A DNA stretch of 64,000 nucleotides. Origin: Fusobacterium_C necrophorum. Lineage in GTDB: Bacteria; Fusobacteriota; Fusobacteriia; Fusobacteriales; Fusobacteriaceae. Made by a program: the position numbers and the translations under genes. Below are positions 8,788 through 16,128 of this stretch, piece by piece; position 1 is the stretch's first letter; every line of letters starts with the position of its first letter. The notes beneath the pieces are model-generated. The model was not told where the DNA came from and made no database searches. It saw only the letters and a program-made list of their open reading frames with translations. The stretch lies in NCBI RefSeq assembly GCF_900104395.1, contig NZ_FMXX01000009.1. One strand, 5' to 3'.

Positions 8788-10077
8788 CTATCTTTTTTCT
8801 TTCATTTCTTGTTCTTTCATTTTTTTCAGTTGCTTTTTAGAATAAGGTTGATCTTCCGGTAGAATTTTATTTAAAATAACTCCAATCAAAGCGGCAATCG
8901 CCAAACCGGAAATAGAAATAGTTCCCCAAATGGCAATCTCATTGATAGCAATTCCGAACACTAAAATCAAAGAGGCAATGATTAAGTTTCTGGAATTTGA
9001 AAAATCCAATTGAGCATCTACAATGGTTCTTGCACCGACTGCTGAAATCATTCCAAACAGAATAATAGAAACTCCTCCCATAACCGGAGTAGGAATTGTT
9101 TGTAACATAACTCCGAATTTTCCTAAAAACCCAAGTACGATAGCATAACAAGCTGCAATTCTAAGAACGGAAGGGTCATAAACTTTCGTAACCGCCAGTA
9201 CCCCTGTATTTTCTCCATAGGTTGTATTGGCAGGTCCCCCAATCAATCCGGCTGCAATGGTAGCCAATCCATCTCCCAACATAGTTCTGTGAATTCCTGG
9301 ATTTTGGAAGAAATCCTTTCCAACCACAGCACCGTTGGTTGTAATATCTCCGATATGTTCAATGAAAACAACCAAAGCGATGGGAGCAATTGCAACAACT
9401 CCTGTAAAAGTAAATTTCGGCATAGTTATCAAAGAATGAAAGGCATCTTCAGAGAGTCCTATCCATTTTGCTTGAGAAATTAAGTGAAAATCTACCAAGT
9501 CGAAACACATCGCCACAATGTATCCGATAGCAACTGAAATTAAGATAGGAACCAATCGGAAAAAAGATTTTTTCAAAATACTGATGCAAACCATAGAAAT
9601 GACTACAATACCGGAAATAATTAAACTTCTACTATCAAAACTTCCATTGGAATATCCCGCCATATTCATAGCCACCGGGCTAAGTCGTAATCCGATGACC
9701 ATGATAATCGGACCTACTACGACAGGAGGAAAGAAAGATTTTACCTTATCCACTCCAAATTTTAAAATAATAAGAGACATGACCAGATAGACAAATCCGG
9801 CTGCAATAACTCCCCCTTTGACAACTGCAATCCCGTCATTTTTCAAGACTAACGCAATTGCACCGATAAAAGCGAAAGAAGAACCTAAAAAGACCGGAAC
9901 GATTCTTTTGGTTACCGCATGGAAAATTAAAGTTCCAAGTCCGGCTGCAATCAAGGCGATGGAGGGATTTAATCCTGTTAAGAAAGGAACCAAGACTGTT
10001 GCCCCAAACATAGCCAAAACGTGTTGGGCTCCCAAGACCAATTTTGTTTTCAAACCTAATTCATTTGTGTTTACCAT
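8788..10077 (-). CDS. uraA: Uracil permease (NCS2 family)
   Basis: An inner-membrane nucleobase:cation symporter of 429 residues with about 12-14 hydrophobic segments. The N-terminal AQHVLAMFGATVLVPFLTGL and PVFLGSSFAF are typical of UraA/PyrP rather than xanthine permeases; VFIEHIGDITTNGAVVGK and GGPANTTYGENTGVLA carry the conserved glutamate-containing half-helix motifs that bind uracil. First gene of the uraA-pepF-sppA run. No pyrimidine attenuator could be recognised ahead of it. Confidence 0.93.
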   Translation of the reverse strand: MVNTNELGLKTKLVLGAQHVLAMFGATVLVPFLTGLNPSIALIAAGLGTLIFHAVTKRIVPVFLGSSFAFIGAIALVLKNDGIAVVKGGVIAAGFVYLVMSLIILKFGVDKVKSFFPPVVVGPIIMVIGLRLSPVAMNMAGYSNGSFDSRSLIISGIVVISMVCISILKKSFFRLVPILISVAIGYIVAMCFDLVDFHLISQAKWIGLSEDAFHSLITMPKFTFTGVVAIAPIALVVFIEHIGDITTNGAVVGKDFFQNPGIHRTMLGDGLATIAAGLIGGPANTTYGENTGVLAVTKVYDPSVLRIAACYAIVLGFLGKFGVMLQTIPTPVMGGVSIILFGMISAVGARTIVDAQLDFSNSRNLIIASLILVFGIAINEIAIWGTISISGLAIAALIGVILNKILPEDQPYSKKQLKKMKEQEMKEKR

Positions 10078-10102
10078 TTTTCACTCCCATTTTTTGTTCT
10101 AT

Positions 10103-10130
10103 AAAAAAAGATAGAGAAACTCTATCTTTT
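10103..10130 (-). terminator. Terminator of the thioesterase gene
   Basis: On the minus strand AAAGATAGAG and CTCTATCTTT close a short loop, followed by a run of T residues. The stem overlaps the last codon and stop of the thioesterase gene. It separates that gene from uraA, which must start from its own promoter or by read-through. Confidence 0.88.
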
Positions 10131-10505
10131 GTTTAATTTGTCGATAAATTTTTGACGGTTAATAATACAACGTAGATGAGTTCCTTCTCCTATTAAAGTT
10201 CCGTCTTCTTCAAAGGCTTGAACTTGGAAAGTAATGAAGCGACCTTCGATTTTAGTAATCGTTGCAACTGCTTTAACAGTAACTCCAATGGGAGTTGCTT
10301 TCATATGTTTGGAACCGATTTCCACTCCGACAGTGGACTCTCCCTCTTCCAAATGTTCTTCTGCTAAAGTGTATGCTGCTTTTTCCATTAAGGCAATCAT
10401 CATGGGAGTTGAAAAAACTTCCAATAGACCTGAAGCTACTCTAGCTGCAGTATCTTCTGCCTGTACTACTTTTGAAACTTCACCTTTTAAACCTACTTCT
10501 AACAT
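10122..10505 (-). CDS. FlK-like hotdog thioesterase
   Basis: A 127-residue hotdog-fold protein of the fluoroacetyl-CoA thioesterase (FlK)-like family; it probably hydrolyses a small acyl-CoA, but the substrate is unknown. The VFSTPMMIALMEKAAY segment carries the family Thr and Glu positions and the SKHMKATPIGVTV strand the following hotdog core; C-terminal GEGTHLRCII is conserved. I start it at ATG 10505 because AAGGAGG lies 6-8 nt upstream; an upstream in-frame start would add 22 unlikely residues. It has a consensus promoter and its own terminator, so it is a one-gene transcript. Confidence 0.82.
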   Translation of the reverse strand: MLEVGLKGEVSKVVQAEDTAARVASGLLEVFSTPMMIALMEKAAYTLAEEHLEEGESTVGVEIGSKHMKATPIGVTVKAVATITKIEGRFITFQVQAFEEDGTLIGEGTHLRCIINRQKFIDKLNKR

Positions 10506-10542
10506 AGAAAACCTCCTTATATTTTGTACTACATTTCTACTA

Positions 10543-10571
10543 ATTCTAATATAAAATGAAAATGATGTCAA
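10543..10571 (-). promoter_or_regulatory. Promoter of the thioesterase gene
   Basis: Minus-strand TTGACA (10566-10571) and TAGAAT (10543-10548) with a 17-nt spacer, about 40 nt before the chosen ATG. Confidence 0.75.
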
Positions 10572-10584
10572 GAGAGAAAAATAA

Positions 10585-10612
10585 TTTTACTTTCGAAAAA
10601 ATATGGTATAAT
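10585..10612 (+). promoter_or_regulatory. Promoter of the DUF1007/NicO operon
   Basis: TTTTAC (10585-10590), 16-nt spacer, then TATGG-TATAAT, an extended -10, ending at 10612. It is about 40 nt upstream of the first gene start and diverges from the thioesterase promoter. Confidence 0.65.
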
Positions 10613-10650
10613 GGTTTGCGGTAATATTGTTTGGAAGTGGGGAAAATGCT

Positions 10651-11208
10651 ATGAGAAGAATTATGATATTCTGTTTACTCTTTTTTTGCTTTTCTTTTCA
10701 AAATGTTTTGGCACATCCTCATGTATTTTTTGATACTCAGGTGTCCATACAGGTAGAAAAAAAGAGAATGGAAGGAGTGGAGCTTCGTTTTCTTTTAGAT
10801 GAGATGAATACCTTATTAAATCAAAAAATATTTCGTCCTTCCAAAGAAGGAGAGGTCAAAGACAAGAATATTGTTTTTTTGAAATATTTGTATTCTCATA
10901 TTCGAGTTTTTTGGAATGGAAAAAGAATTCCAAAGCAGGATATTTTGTTTGAATTGGCAGTATTGGAGGATGAGCAGTTAAGAATTGATTTTTTTGTCAA
11001 TATCGACAAGGCGATTCGTCCTAAGGATAAGCTGACCATTTCTTTTTATGATACGAACTATTATTATACCTATGATTATAATAAATCCTCCTTTCATATG
11101 GAGGGCTTGGAACAGGGAAAATGGAGAGCGAGATTTTATACAGAAAAGGGAATCAGTTTTTATTTTAAGAGTGTACATCCGGATATTTACGAGGTGATTT
11201 TTGAATGA
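10651..11208 (+). CDS. DUF1007 family periplasmic protein (ZevA-like)
   Basis: A 185-residue secreted protein of the DUF1007 family, placed with NicO-type permeases in many genomes. It starts with a signal peptide (MRRIMIFCLLFFCFSFQNVLA) followed at the predicted mature end by HPHVFFDTQ, the conserved histidine pair presumed to bind metal. I take ATG 10651 rather than an earlier start because the signal peptide then begins properly after a GGGG-type site. The stop overlaps the next ATG by 4 bp. In Haemophilus the corresponding ZevA works with ZevB in zinc acquisition; the metal here is not shown by the sequence. Confidence 0.78.
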   Translation: MRRIMIFCLLFFCFSFQNVLAHPHVFFDTQVSIQVEKKRMEGVELRFLLDEMNTLLNQKIFRPSKEGEVKDKNIVFLKYLYSHIRVFWNGKRIPKQDILFELAVLEDEQLRIDFFVNIDKAIRPKDKLTISFYDTNYYYTYDYNKSSFHMEGLEQGKWRARFYTEKGISFYFKSVHPDIYEVIFE

Positions 11209-11966
11209 AGAAAAAAATAATGTTAGGACTTTTGATATTTTTTATTTTTTTAGGTTTATGGCAATTTCCAACTATTTATAAAACTTTGGTGTTGGAGCAA
11301 AAACATGTTATCAAGGAAATGAAACTTTTGATTCGAGAGAGGGAAAGGGGAATTTTCGGAGCATTGTTGGGAATGACCTTTTTCTATGGATTGATTCATT
11401 CTTTAGGGCCCGGACATGGAAAAAGTTTTTTAGTGACTTATGTTCTGAAGACGAAAATATCCAAGTGGAAATTATTTCTTATGACCGCTACAATTGCGTA
11501 TCTTCAAGCTTTTTTTGCCTATATCTTTATTCATTTTGTGTTAGATTTGGCAAGTCAGAGCTCTATGTTGGGGCTTTATACCATAGATCAAAAAACAAGA
11601 TTGCTTTCCGCTATCATGATTGTTTTGATTGCTTTGTTTGATCTTATCCTGCTTTTTCGGAAAAAAGAAGAATCTGCAAAAGAAGGTTGGATTTTTGCAG
11701 GAATTGTCGGTCTATGTCCCTGTCCCGGAGTGATGAGTGTTCTGCTCTTTTTAAATGTATTGGGTTATGGAGCCTATTCGAAAATTTTTGCTTTGAGTAC
11801 TGCAACAGGAATTTTTTGCATGTTGAGTCTTTTCACTTTGACAGCGGGGAAGATAAAAGAATATTTTACACAGGAAAGTTCTCCGAAGGTATTTGGATTT
11901 CTACATATTTTTGGGACTTTACTTCTGTTGGGGATAGGAATATTGCAAATTTCTTTTTCTTTCTAA
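11205..11966 (+). CDS. NicO/RcnA-family metal transporter (ZevB-like)
   Basis: An inner-membrane permease of 253 residues with about six membrane segments. The motif HSLGPGHGKSFL (about residues 66-77) is the nickel/cobalt-transporter NicO signature and GLCPCPGVMSVLLFL in the second half is the matching cysteine/proline motif of this branch. It overlaps the DUF1007 gene by ATGA, so the two products are made together and probably act together. Direction and metal (Zn, Ni or Co) cannot be decided from sequence; the ZevAB arrangement favours zinc. Confidence 0.82.
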   Translation: MKKKIMLGLLIFFIFLGLWQFPTIYKTLVLEQKHVIKEMKLLIRERERGIFGALLGMTFFYGLIHSLGPGHGKSFLVTYVLKTKISKWKLFLMTATIAYLQAFFAYIFIHFVLDLASQSSMLGLYTIDQKTRLLSAIMIVLIALFDLILLFRKKEESAKEGWIFAGIVGLCPCPGVMSVLLFLNVLGYGAYSKIFALSTATGIFCMLSLFTLTAGKIKEYFTQESSPKVFGFLHIFGTLLLLGIGILQISFSF

Positions 11967-12062
11967 AAAATAAGAGGAGGATAGCTTCAAAAGAATAAAA
12001 TAATACTTAAGAGAGGAGAAGATAGAGCATAGTGTAATCATATAAAGAATCGAGAAAAAATT

Positions 12063-12101
12063 AAAAGGATTGATTCCTGTTTTTTACAGAACTCAATCCT
12101 T
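12063..12101 (-). terminator. Terminator downstream of thiN
   Basis: AAGGATTGA and TCAATCCTT form a 9-bp stem. On the minus strand it is followed by TTTTAATTTTTT, so it ends the nuclease-thiN transcript coming from the right. The plus-strand side lacks a T tract and is a weaker stop for the transporter operon. Confidence 0.7.
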
Positions 12102-12153
12102 CAGATTGCTAAGTTTCATAAAATATGCCTAACTTTTTGAGGAAAATACAGAA

Positions 12154-12807
12154 TTATTCCTTTTGAGATAGAGTTTTTTTGTTTTTTAGTACAGCCAACA
12201 AAAGTCCCTCTTCAAAGTGAACACTTGCCTTTTCTTTTAAAATGGTATTTCCGTGACAAAGAGTTTCTCCTCTTCGTAAAGTATGAGCGGATAAATTGTA
12301 TTGGAATCCCTCCAAGCTTAGAGCAGTCACTTTTTCCGAAAAAGGAATGAAAGATATTTTATGTTCCTGTAAAGATTGAAATACATAGTATTTCGGGAGT
12401 AGGAAAATGCTTTCTTCTTCACTTAAAAATTGTAGTTTCGGATATAAAATACAAAGCTGTAAATTGGAAAGCAGGTGGTCGGTATCTCCTCCCAATCCAC
12501 CGATGACAATCCATTCCTCGTAGGAACGTTTTTGTAGAGATTGTAAGAGAAGTTCAAAATCTGTGAAATCTTTTTCCACAGGAAATTTGAAAATTTCACA
12601 ACCTTGTTTTTCCCATTTTTCGTAGAGAGAAGGGGGAGTGGAATCCAGATCTCCCCACAGTTCTTTTGGAAGTATATGTAGGGATTGCAAATGTCGAGAA
12701 CCACCGTCTACACAAAGAATATCTCCCTTTGCTTTTTGAAATAACTGTTGATAAAAAGGGAGACTACGCCGTAATTCTCCATTTAAAATAAGATAAGCTC
12801 GTTTCAT
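12154..12807 (-). CDS. thiN: Thiamine pyrophosphokinase
   Basis: Transfers pyrophosphate from ATP to thiamine to make the cofactor thiamine diphosphate. The 217-residue protein shows the family motifs LCVDGGSRHL, the GDLDS motif (LWGDLDSTPP), DFTDFELLL and GGLGGDTDHLLSNL, which line the active site, and a C-terminal beta domain with LSLEGFQYNL. Its ATG overlaps the stop of the upstream nuclease gene by 1 bp (TGATG), so translation is coupled. No thi-box riboswitch is visible nearby, consistent with salvage rather than synthesis control. Confidence 0.92.
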   Translation of the reverse strand: MKRAYLILNGELRRSLPFYQQLFQKAKGDILCVDGGSRHLQSLHILPKELWGDLDSTPPSLYEKWEKQGCEIFKFPVEKDFTDFELLLQSLQKRSYEEWIVIGGLGGDTDHLLSNLQLCILYPKLQFLSEEESIFLLPKYYVFQSLQEHKISFIPFSEKVTALSLEGFQYNLSAHTLRRGETLCHGNTILKEKASVHFEEGLLLAVLKNKKTLSQKE

Positions 12808-13631
12808 CAGTCATCATCTCGATCAACATTGACAATAATGAATACAGGCAAATGATCGGAAACCTTATTTCTCATGACTTTATAATCCCGATTTGTGAAA
12901 TCGACAGCTCCACTTTTTCCGGTAAATTCTTGAGTGTATATTTTGGACAAGAAAATATTGTCATAGGAATTTGCCATTTTTTTCATCCCAATCGTAGTTT
13001 TAATATTGGGATCAATTCCATAAATGATTTGATCCTTATCTTCATACAAAGGAGAAAAAGCCTCATCAAAGGCAGAAAGATTAAAATCTCCTCCGATTAA
13101 AATGTCGTTTTCCTTTTTGTCTCTATCCTGGAAATAACGATAGACTTTTATAAGATGAAAAGCTTCCGCCCTTCTTTCCGTTTCACTTTTTCCATAGACA
13201 GCATGCTGTAATACCAAAGTAAAGTCAAAATTAGCTATTTGAAAGCTGGCTCCGTAGGGTTCCCGGATAAATAATTTTTCTTTGTCAGGGTAAAATCCTT
13301 CAGAAGCTAAGAACTTAACCTTATCTTTTTTCCAAACATAGGCGTAATATTCTTTGTATTTTCGAGTTCCCACAGGAAAGGGAGAAATGTGATAATCCCA
13401 AGTATAATTTGTGTATTTATTCAAAGATTTTACAAGACGTTCCAAGCCTTCCGGAGTAATGACTTCCTCTAAGCCGACTAAATCAAAGTGGTTCATTGTT
13501 TTGGCAATTGTTTCAAAATCTTTTGGAGATTCTCCCAATTTTAATACATTAAAAGTAGCAATATACGCCTCTTGAGCAAGGCTTGCGATGGAAAGACAGA
13601 AAAAAAGTAAATATGGATAAAAAAACTTCAT
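12807..13631 (-). CDS. Secreted endonuclease/exonuclease/phosphatase-fold (DNase I-like) protein
   Basis: A 274-residue exported protein of the DNase I/EEP superfamily. A signal peptide (FYPYLLFFCLSIASLAQ) precedes the domain. Catalytic motifs are present in order: ATFNVLK (Asn), VGLEEV (metal-binding Glu), LQHAVYGK (His), GGDFNLS (Asp/Asn), SYDNIF and C-terminal VSDHLPVF (Asp-His). The active site therefore looks complete. Substrate could be extracellular DNA, RNA or a phosphorylated lipid. ATG 13631 is chosen because AAGGAG lies just upstream. A near-consensus promoter with a symmetric site lies in front. Cotranscribed with thiN. Confidence 0.85.
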   Translation of the reverse strand: MKFFYPYLLFFCLSIASLAQEAYIATFNVLKLGESPKDFETIAKTMNHFDLVGLEEVITPEGLERLVKSLNKYTNYTWDYHISPFPVGTRKYKEYYAYVWKKDKVKFLASEGFYPDKEKLFIREPYGASFQIANFDFTLVLQHAVYGKSETERRAEAFHLIKVYRYFQDRDKKENDILIGGDFNLSAFDEAFSPLYEDKDQIIYGIDPNIKTTIGMKKMANSYDNIFLSKIYTQEFTGKSGAVDFTNRDYKVMRNKVSDHLPVFIIVNVDRDDD

Positions 13632-13656
13632 AAACGGATCTCCTTTATTCAAAATA

Positions 13657-13699
13657 TAGTACTTAGTACTTTATTGTAACACATCAGAATGAATTCGCA
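13657..13699 (-). promoter_or_regulatory. Nuclease promoter with palindromic site at the transcription start
   Basis: Minus-strand TTGCGA (13694-13699), 16-nt spacer, TACAAT (13672-13677). Immediately downstream is the symmetric AGTACT-A-AGTACT (13657-13669), placed where a repressor would block initiation. The protein that would bind it is unknown. Confidence 0.55.
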
Positions 13700-13706
13700 A
13701 GGAAAA

Positions 13707-13735
13707 TTTGAAAAAATAAAGGAGATATAGTACAA
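13707..13735 (+). promoter_or_regulatory. Promoter of the HAD phosphatase gene
   Basis: TTGAAA (13707-13712), 17-nt spacer, TACAAT (13730-13735), 34 nt before the chosen ATG. Confidence 0.7.
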
Positions 13736-13769
13736 TAGTAAAAATTCAAAAAGAATGAAGGAGGAAAGT

Positions 13770-14501
13770 ATGAAACAGATTGCAGCATTTTTTGATATTG
13801 ACGGAACAATTTATCGAAATTCCTTAATGATAGAACATTTTAAAAAATTGATAAAATATGAACTTTTAGATGTGGAAAGTTATCAGGAGCATGTAGAGGA
13901 AGCCTTTAAATTGTGGGATACCCGTGTGGGAGATTACGATGAATATTTGGATAAATTGGTTGAGGCTTATGTAAAGGCTATGGAGGGCTTACCGGTTTCC
14001 TACAATGATTTTATTTCGGATCAAGTGGTATATTTGAAGGGAAATCGAGTGTACAGCTACACCAGAGATCAAATTAAATGGCACAAAGAACAGGGACATA
14101 AGGTAATTTTTATTTCAGGAAGTCCGGATTTTTTGGTTTCCAGAATGGCTGAAAAGTGGGGAGCGGACGATTTTCGAGCTTCTGTTTATAAATTGGATGA
14201 GCAGGGAAAACAATATTCAGGAGAAATTATTCCCATGTGGGATTCTAAACATAAAATGAAGGCTTTAGAAGAGTTTCAGAAAGAATACAATATTGATTTA
14301 AGTAAAAGTTATGCTTATGGAGATACCAATGGAGATTTTTCCATGCTGATGAGTGTCGGATTTCCGAGAGCAATCAATCCAAGTAGGGAACTTGTTTTTA
14401 AAATAAAGGAAACCCCGTATCTACAAGAAAAAGCTAAGATTATTATTGAAAGAAAAGATGTGGTATATGAATTAGATGCAAATATTAAAATAAAAATATA
14501 A
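13770..14501 (+). CDS. HAD-IB family hydrolase (SerB-like phosphatase)
   Basis: A 243-residue cytoplasmic phosphatase of the HAD superfamily, subclass IB. Motif I is FFDIDGTIYRN (nucleophile and acid-base Asp), motif II is VIFISGSPDF (Ser), and motif III/IV is SKSYAYGDTNGDFSML with an upstream lysine in DSKHKMKAL. The region between motifs I and II carries the helical cap. The family includes phosphoserine phosphatases and lipid-phosphate phosphatases; the substrate cannot be told from sequence. ATG 13770 follows AAGGAGG. It is transcribed alone. Confidence 0.85.
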   Translation: MKQIAAFFDIDGTIYRNSLMIEHFKKLIKYELLDVESYQEHVEEAFKLWDTRVGDYDEYLDKLVEAYVKAMEGLPVSYNDFISDQVVYLKGNRVYSYTRDQIKWHKEQGHKVIFISGSPDFLVSRMAEKWGADDFRASVYKLDEQGKQYSGEIIPMWDSKHKMKALEEFQKEYNIDLSKSYAYGDTNGDFSMLMSVGFPRAINPSRELVFKIKETPYLQEKAKIIIERKDVVYELDANIKIKI

Positions 14502-14598
14502 TTTATTCTATAGTACAAGAACACTCGTAACTTTAGTTGTGAGAATTTTAGGTAGATTGAAAGTTTCATTCAAGATTAGGACATAATTTTACTGTAAG

Positions 14599-14637
14599 TA
14601 CAACTTTTTATATTTCGCATAAAGAGTTGTATTTTTT
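14599..14637 (+). terminator. Terminator after the HAD gene
   Basis: TACAACTTTTTAT pairs with ATAAAGAGTTGTA around ATTTCGC, followed by TTTTTTATAT. It insulates the ccdA operon from the HAD gene about 100 nt upstream. Confidence 0.85.
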
Positions 14638-14746
14638 ATATATTTAAATTTAAGATTTTTATAAATAGTTTCTATTCCATCTTATGAAAAAATAGTTTAT
14701 ACTTTACTCATAAAGTCAAGTTTTGATTTGAAAGGAAGTGAAAATT

Positions 14747-15400
14747 ATGTTAAATGGTGAATTATTTGTAGGAGCAGTGTATCTCGCAGGCTTGCTTTCC
14801 TTTTTTTCTCCCTGTATTTTTCCGCTATTGCCGGTTTATCTCGGAATGTTGAGCAGCGGAGGAAAGCGATCTATTTTAAAGACAATAGTCTTCGTAGTAG
14901 GACTTTCCAGCAGTTTTGTATTGTTGGGATTTGGAGCGGGAAGTGTGGGAGCTTTGTTGACAAGTAATACTTTCCGAGTGATAAGCGGAGTTGTGGTTAT
15001 TCTGTTCGGACTTATCCAAATGGATATTATCAAAGCTTCTTTCTTGGAAAGAACAAAATTGGTAGAACTTAAGAAAAAAGAGGAGGATAGTATTTTAGGA
15101 GCTTTTTTACTCGGATTTACTTTCAGTTTGGGTTGGACCCCTTGTGTAGGACCTATTCTGACTTCCATTTTATTTCTTTCGAGTGGAGGAGGAAACCCTG
15201 TATACGGAGCTTTGATGATGTTTATTTATGTTCTAGGTTTGGCAACTCCCTTTCTATTATTTTCTTTCTTCTCCGAACAGTTGGGAAAGAAAATGGGAAG
15301 TTTTAGCAAATATCTGATCCCTTTAAAAAGAATCGGGGGAGTTTTAATTGTTTTCATGGGAATTTTGCTATTAACAGATAAGTTAAATTTGTTTGTGTAA
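14747..15400 (+). CDS. ccdA: CcdA/DsbD-type thiol electron transporter
   Basis: A 217-residue inner-membrane protein with six predicted membrane segments that carries reducing equivalents from cytoplasmic thioredoxin to periplasmic thiol proteins. The paired redox cysteines are in FFSPCIFPLLPVYLG (segment 1) and LGWTPCVGPIL (segment 4), the CcdA signature. I start at ATG 14747, 8 nt after an AAGGAAG site, although GTG 14738 is also in frame. It is the first gene of an operon with the thioredoxin-like/MsrAB pair and a two-component system, so its likely job is to re-reduce the thioredoxin domain that feeds the methionine sulfoxide reductases. Confidence 0.93.
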   Translation: MLNGELFVGAVYLAGLLSFFSPCIFPLLPVYLGMLSSGGKRSILKTIVFVVGLSSSFVLLGFGAGSVGALLTSNTFRVISGVVVILFGLIQMDIIKASFLERTKLVELKKKEEDSILGAFLLGFTFSLGWTPCVGPILTSILFLSSGGGNPVYGALMMFIYVLGLATPFLLFSFFSEQLGKKMGSFSKYLIPLKRIGGVLIVFMGILLLTDKLNLFV

Positions 15401-15439
15401 TATAACGAGCTGAAGTAAGAGTATGAAGGAGGATTATTT

Positions 15440-16114
15440 ATGAAAATTTGGAGAAAATTATTATGTACTGCGATGTTGGTTTTTGGATGCAGCACTGCTT
15501 TTGCAAAGGGGGAAGATTTTTCAAACATCATGCTAAAAGATGTGACAGGAAAGGAGTATTCTTTTGGAAAGGTAAAAAAGCCTACTTATGTCAAGTTTTG
15601 GGCTTCTTGGTGCCCGGTTTGTCTATCCGGTTTAGAGGAAATTGATGAATTGAGTAAGGAGAAAAAAGACTTTGAAGTGGTTACCGTTGTCTTTCCCGGA
15701 AAGAAAGGAGAAAAGAATGGAGCAGACTTTAAAGCGTGGTATCAATCTCTAGGGTATAAAAATATTAAGGTTCTATTAGATGAAAAAGGAGAAATTTTGA
15801 AATTGGTAAATCCAAGAGTATATCCGACTTCCGTGGTACTGGATGCTTCTTCCAAAGTTCAAAAAGTCATTCCGGGTCACTTGGAAAAAGCGGAAATCAA
15901 GGCTTTATTCCCTATGATGAAAATGGACATGAAGCAAATGGATAAAATGGATGCTATGAAGAAGGATGAAAAAAAAATGAATATGGAAAAAATGGGAGAC
16001 AAGATGATGAAAGATAATATGAAAGAACACAAAATGAAAGATTCTATGATGAAAGACGACAAAATGATGGAAAAATCCATGAATTCTATGCACGAAAAAA
16101 AAAAGACAATGTAA
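15440..16114 (+). CDS. Secreted thioredoxin-like (TlpA/PilB N-domain) protein with Met-rich tail
   Basis: A 224-residue exported thiol-disulfide protein. A signal peptide ends near STAFA; VFGC offers a weaker lipobox. The thioredoxin fold carries the active site KFWASWCPVCLSGL (residues about 54-67), close to the N-terminal domain of Neisseria PilB, and a cis-proline in RVYPTSVV. The last 66 residues are an unusual Met/Lys/Asp-rich tract (21 Met) without other homology. The frame ends in TAA at 16112-16114, seven bases after an A10-G slippery run that could shift ribosomes into the MsrAB frame and join the proteins (542 residues in all, near PilB length). It starts 39 nt after ccdA with AAGGAGG before ATG 15440. 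Confidence 0.9.
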   Translation: MKIWRKLLCTAMLVFGCSTAFAKGEDFSNIMLKDVTGKEYSFGKVKKPTYVKFWASWCPVCLSGLEEIDELSKEKKDFEVVTVVFPGKKGEKNGADFKAWYQSLGYKNIKVLLDEKGEILKLVNPRVYPTSVVLDASSKVQKVIPGHLEKAEIKALFPMMKMDMKQMDKMDAMKKDEKKMNMEKMGDKMMKDNMKEHKMKDSMMKDDKMMEKSMNSMHEKKKTM

Positions 16115-16128
16115 TATCAGCTGATATT
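16095..16128 (+). promoter_or_regulatory. Candidate programmed -1 frameshift site (A-AAA-AAG plus downstream hairpin)
   Basis: A run of ten A ends in G (16095-16105). In the thioredoxin frame its last seven bases read A-AAA-AAG (16099-16105), the slippery heptamer of E. coli dnaX in the correct phase. A spacer of 7 nt follows, then the perfect 16-bp inverted repeat AATATCAGCTGATATT (16113-16128), able to fold as a 6-bp stem with an AGCT loop. A -1 shift leads into the MsrAB frame, which stays open to 17067. RNA polymerase slippage on A10 would also give both frames. The stem is A/U-rich, so stimulation may be weak. Confidence 0.6.
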
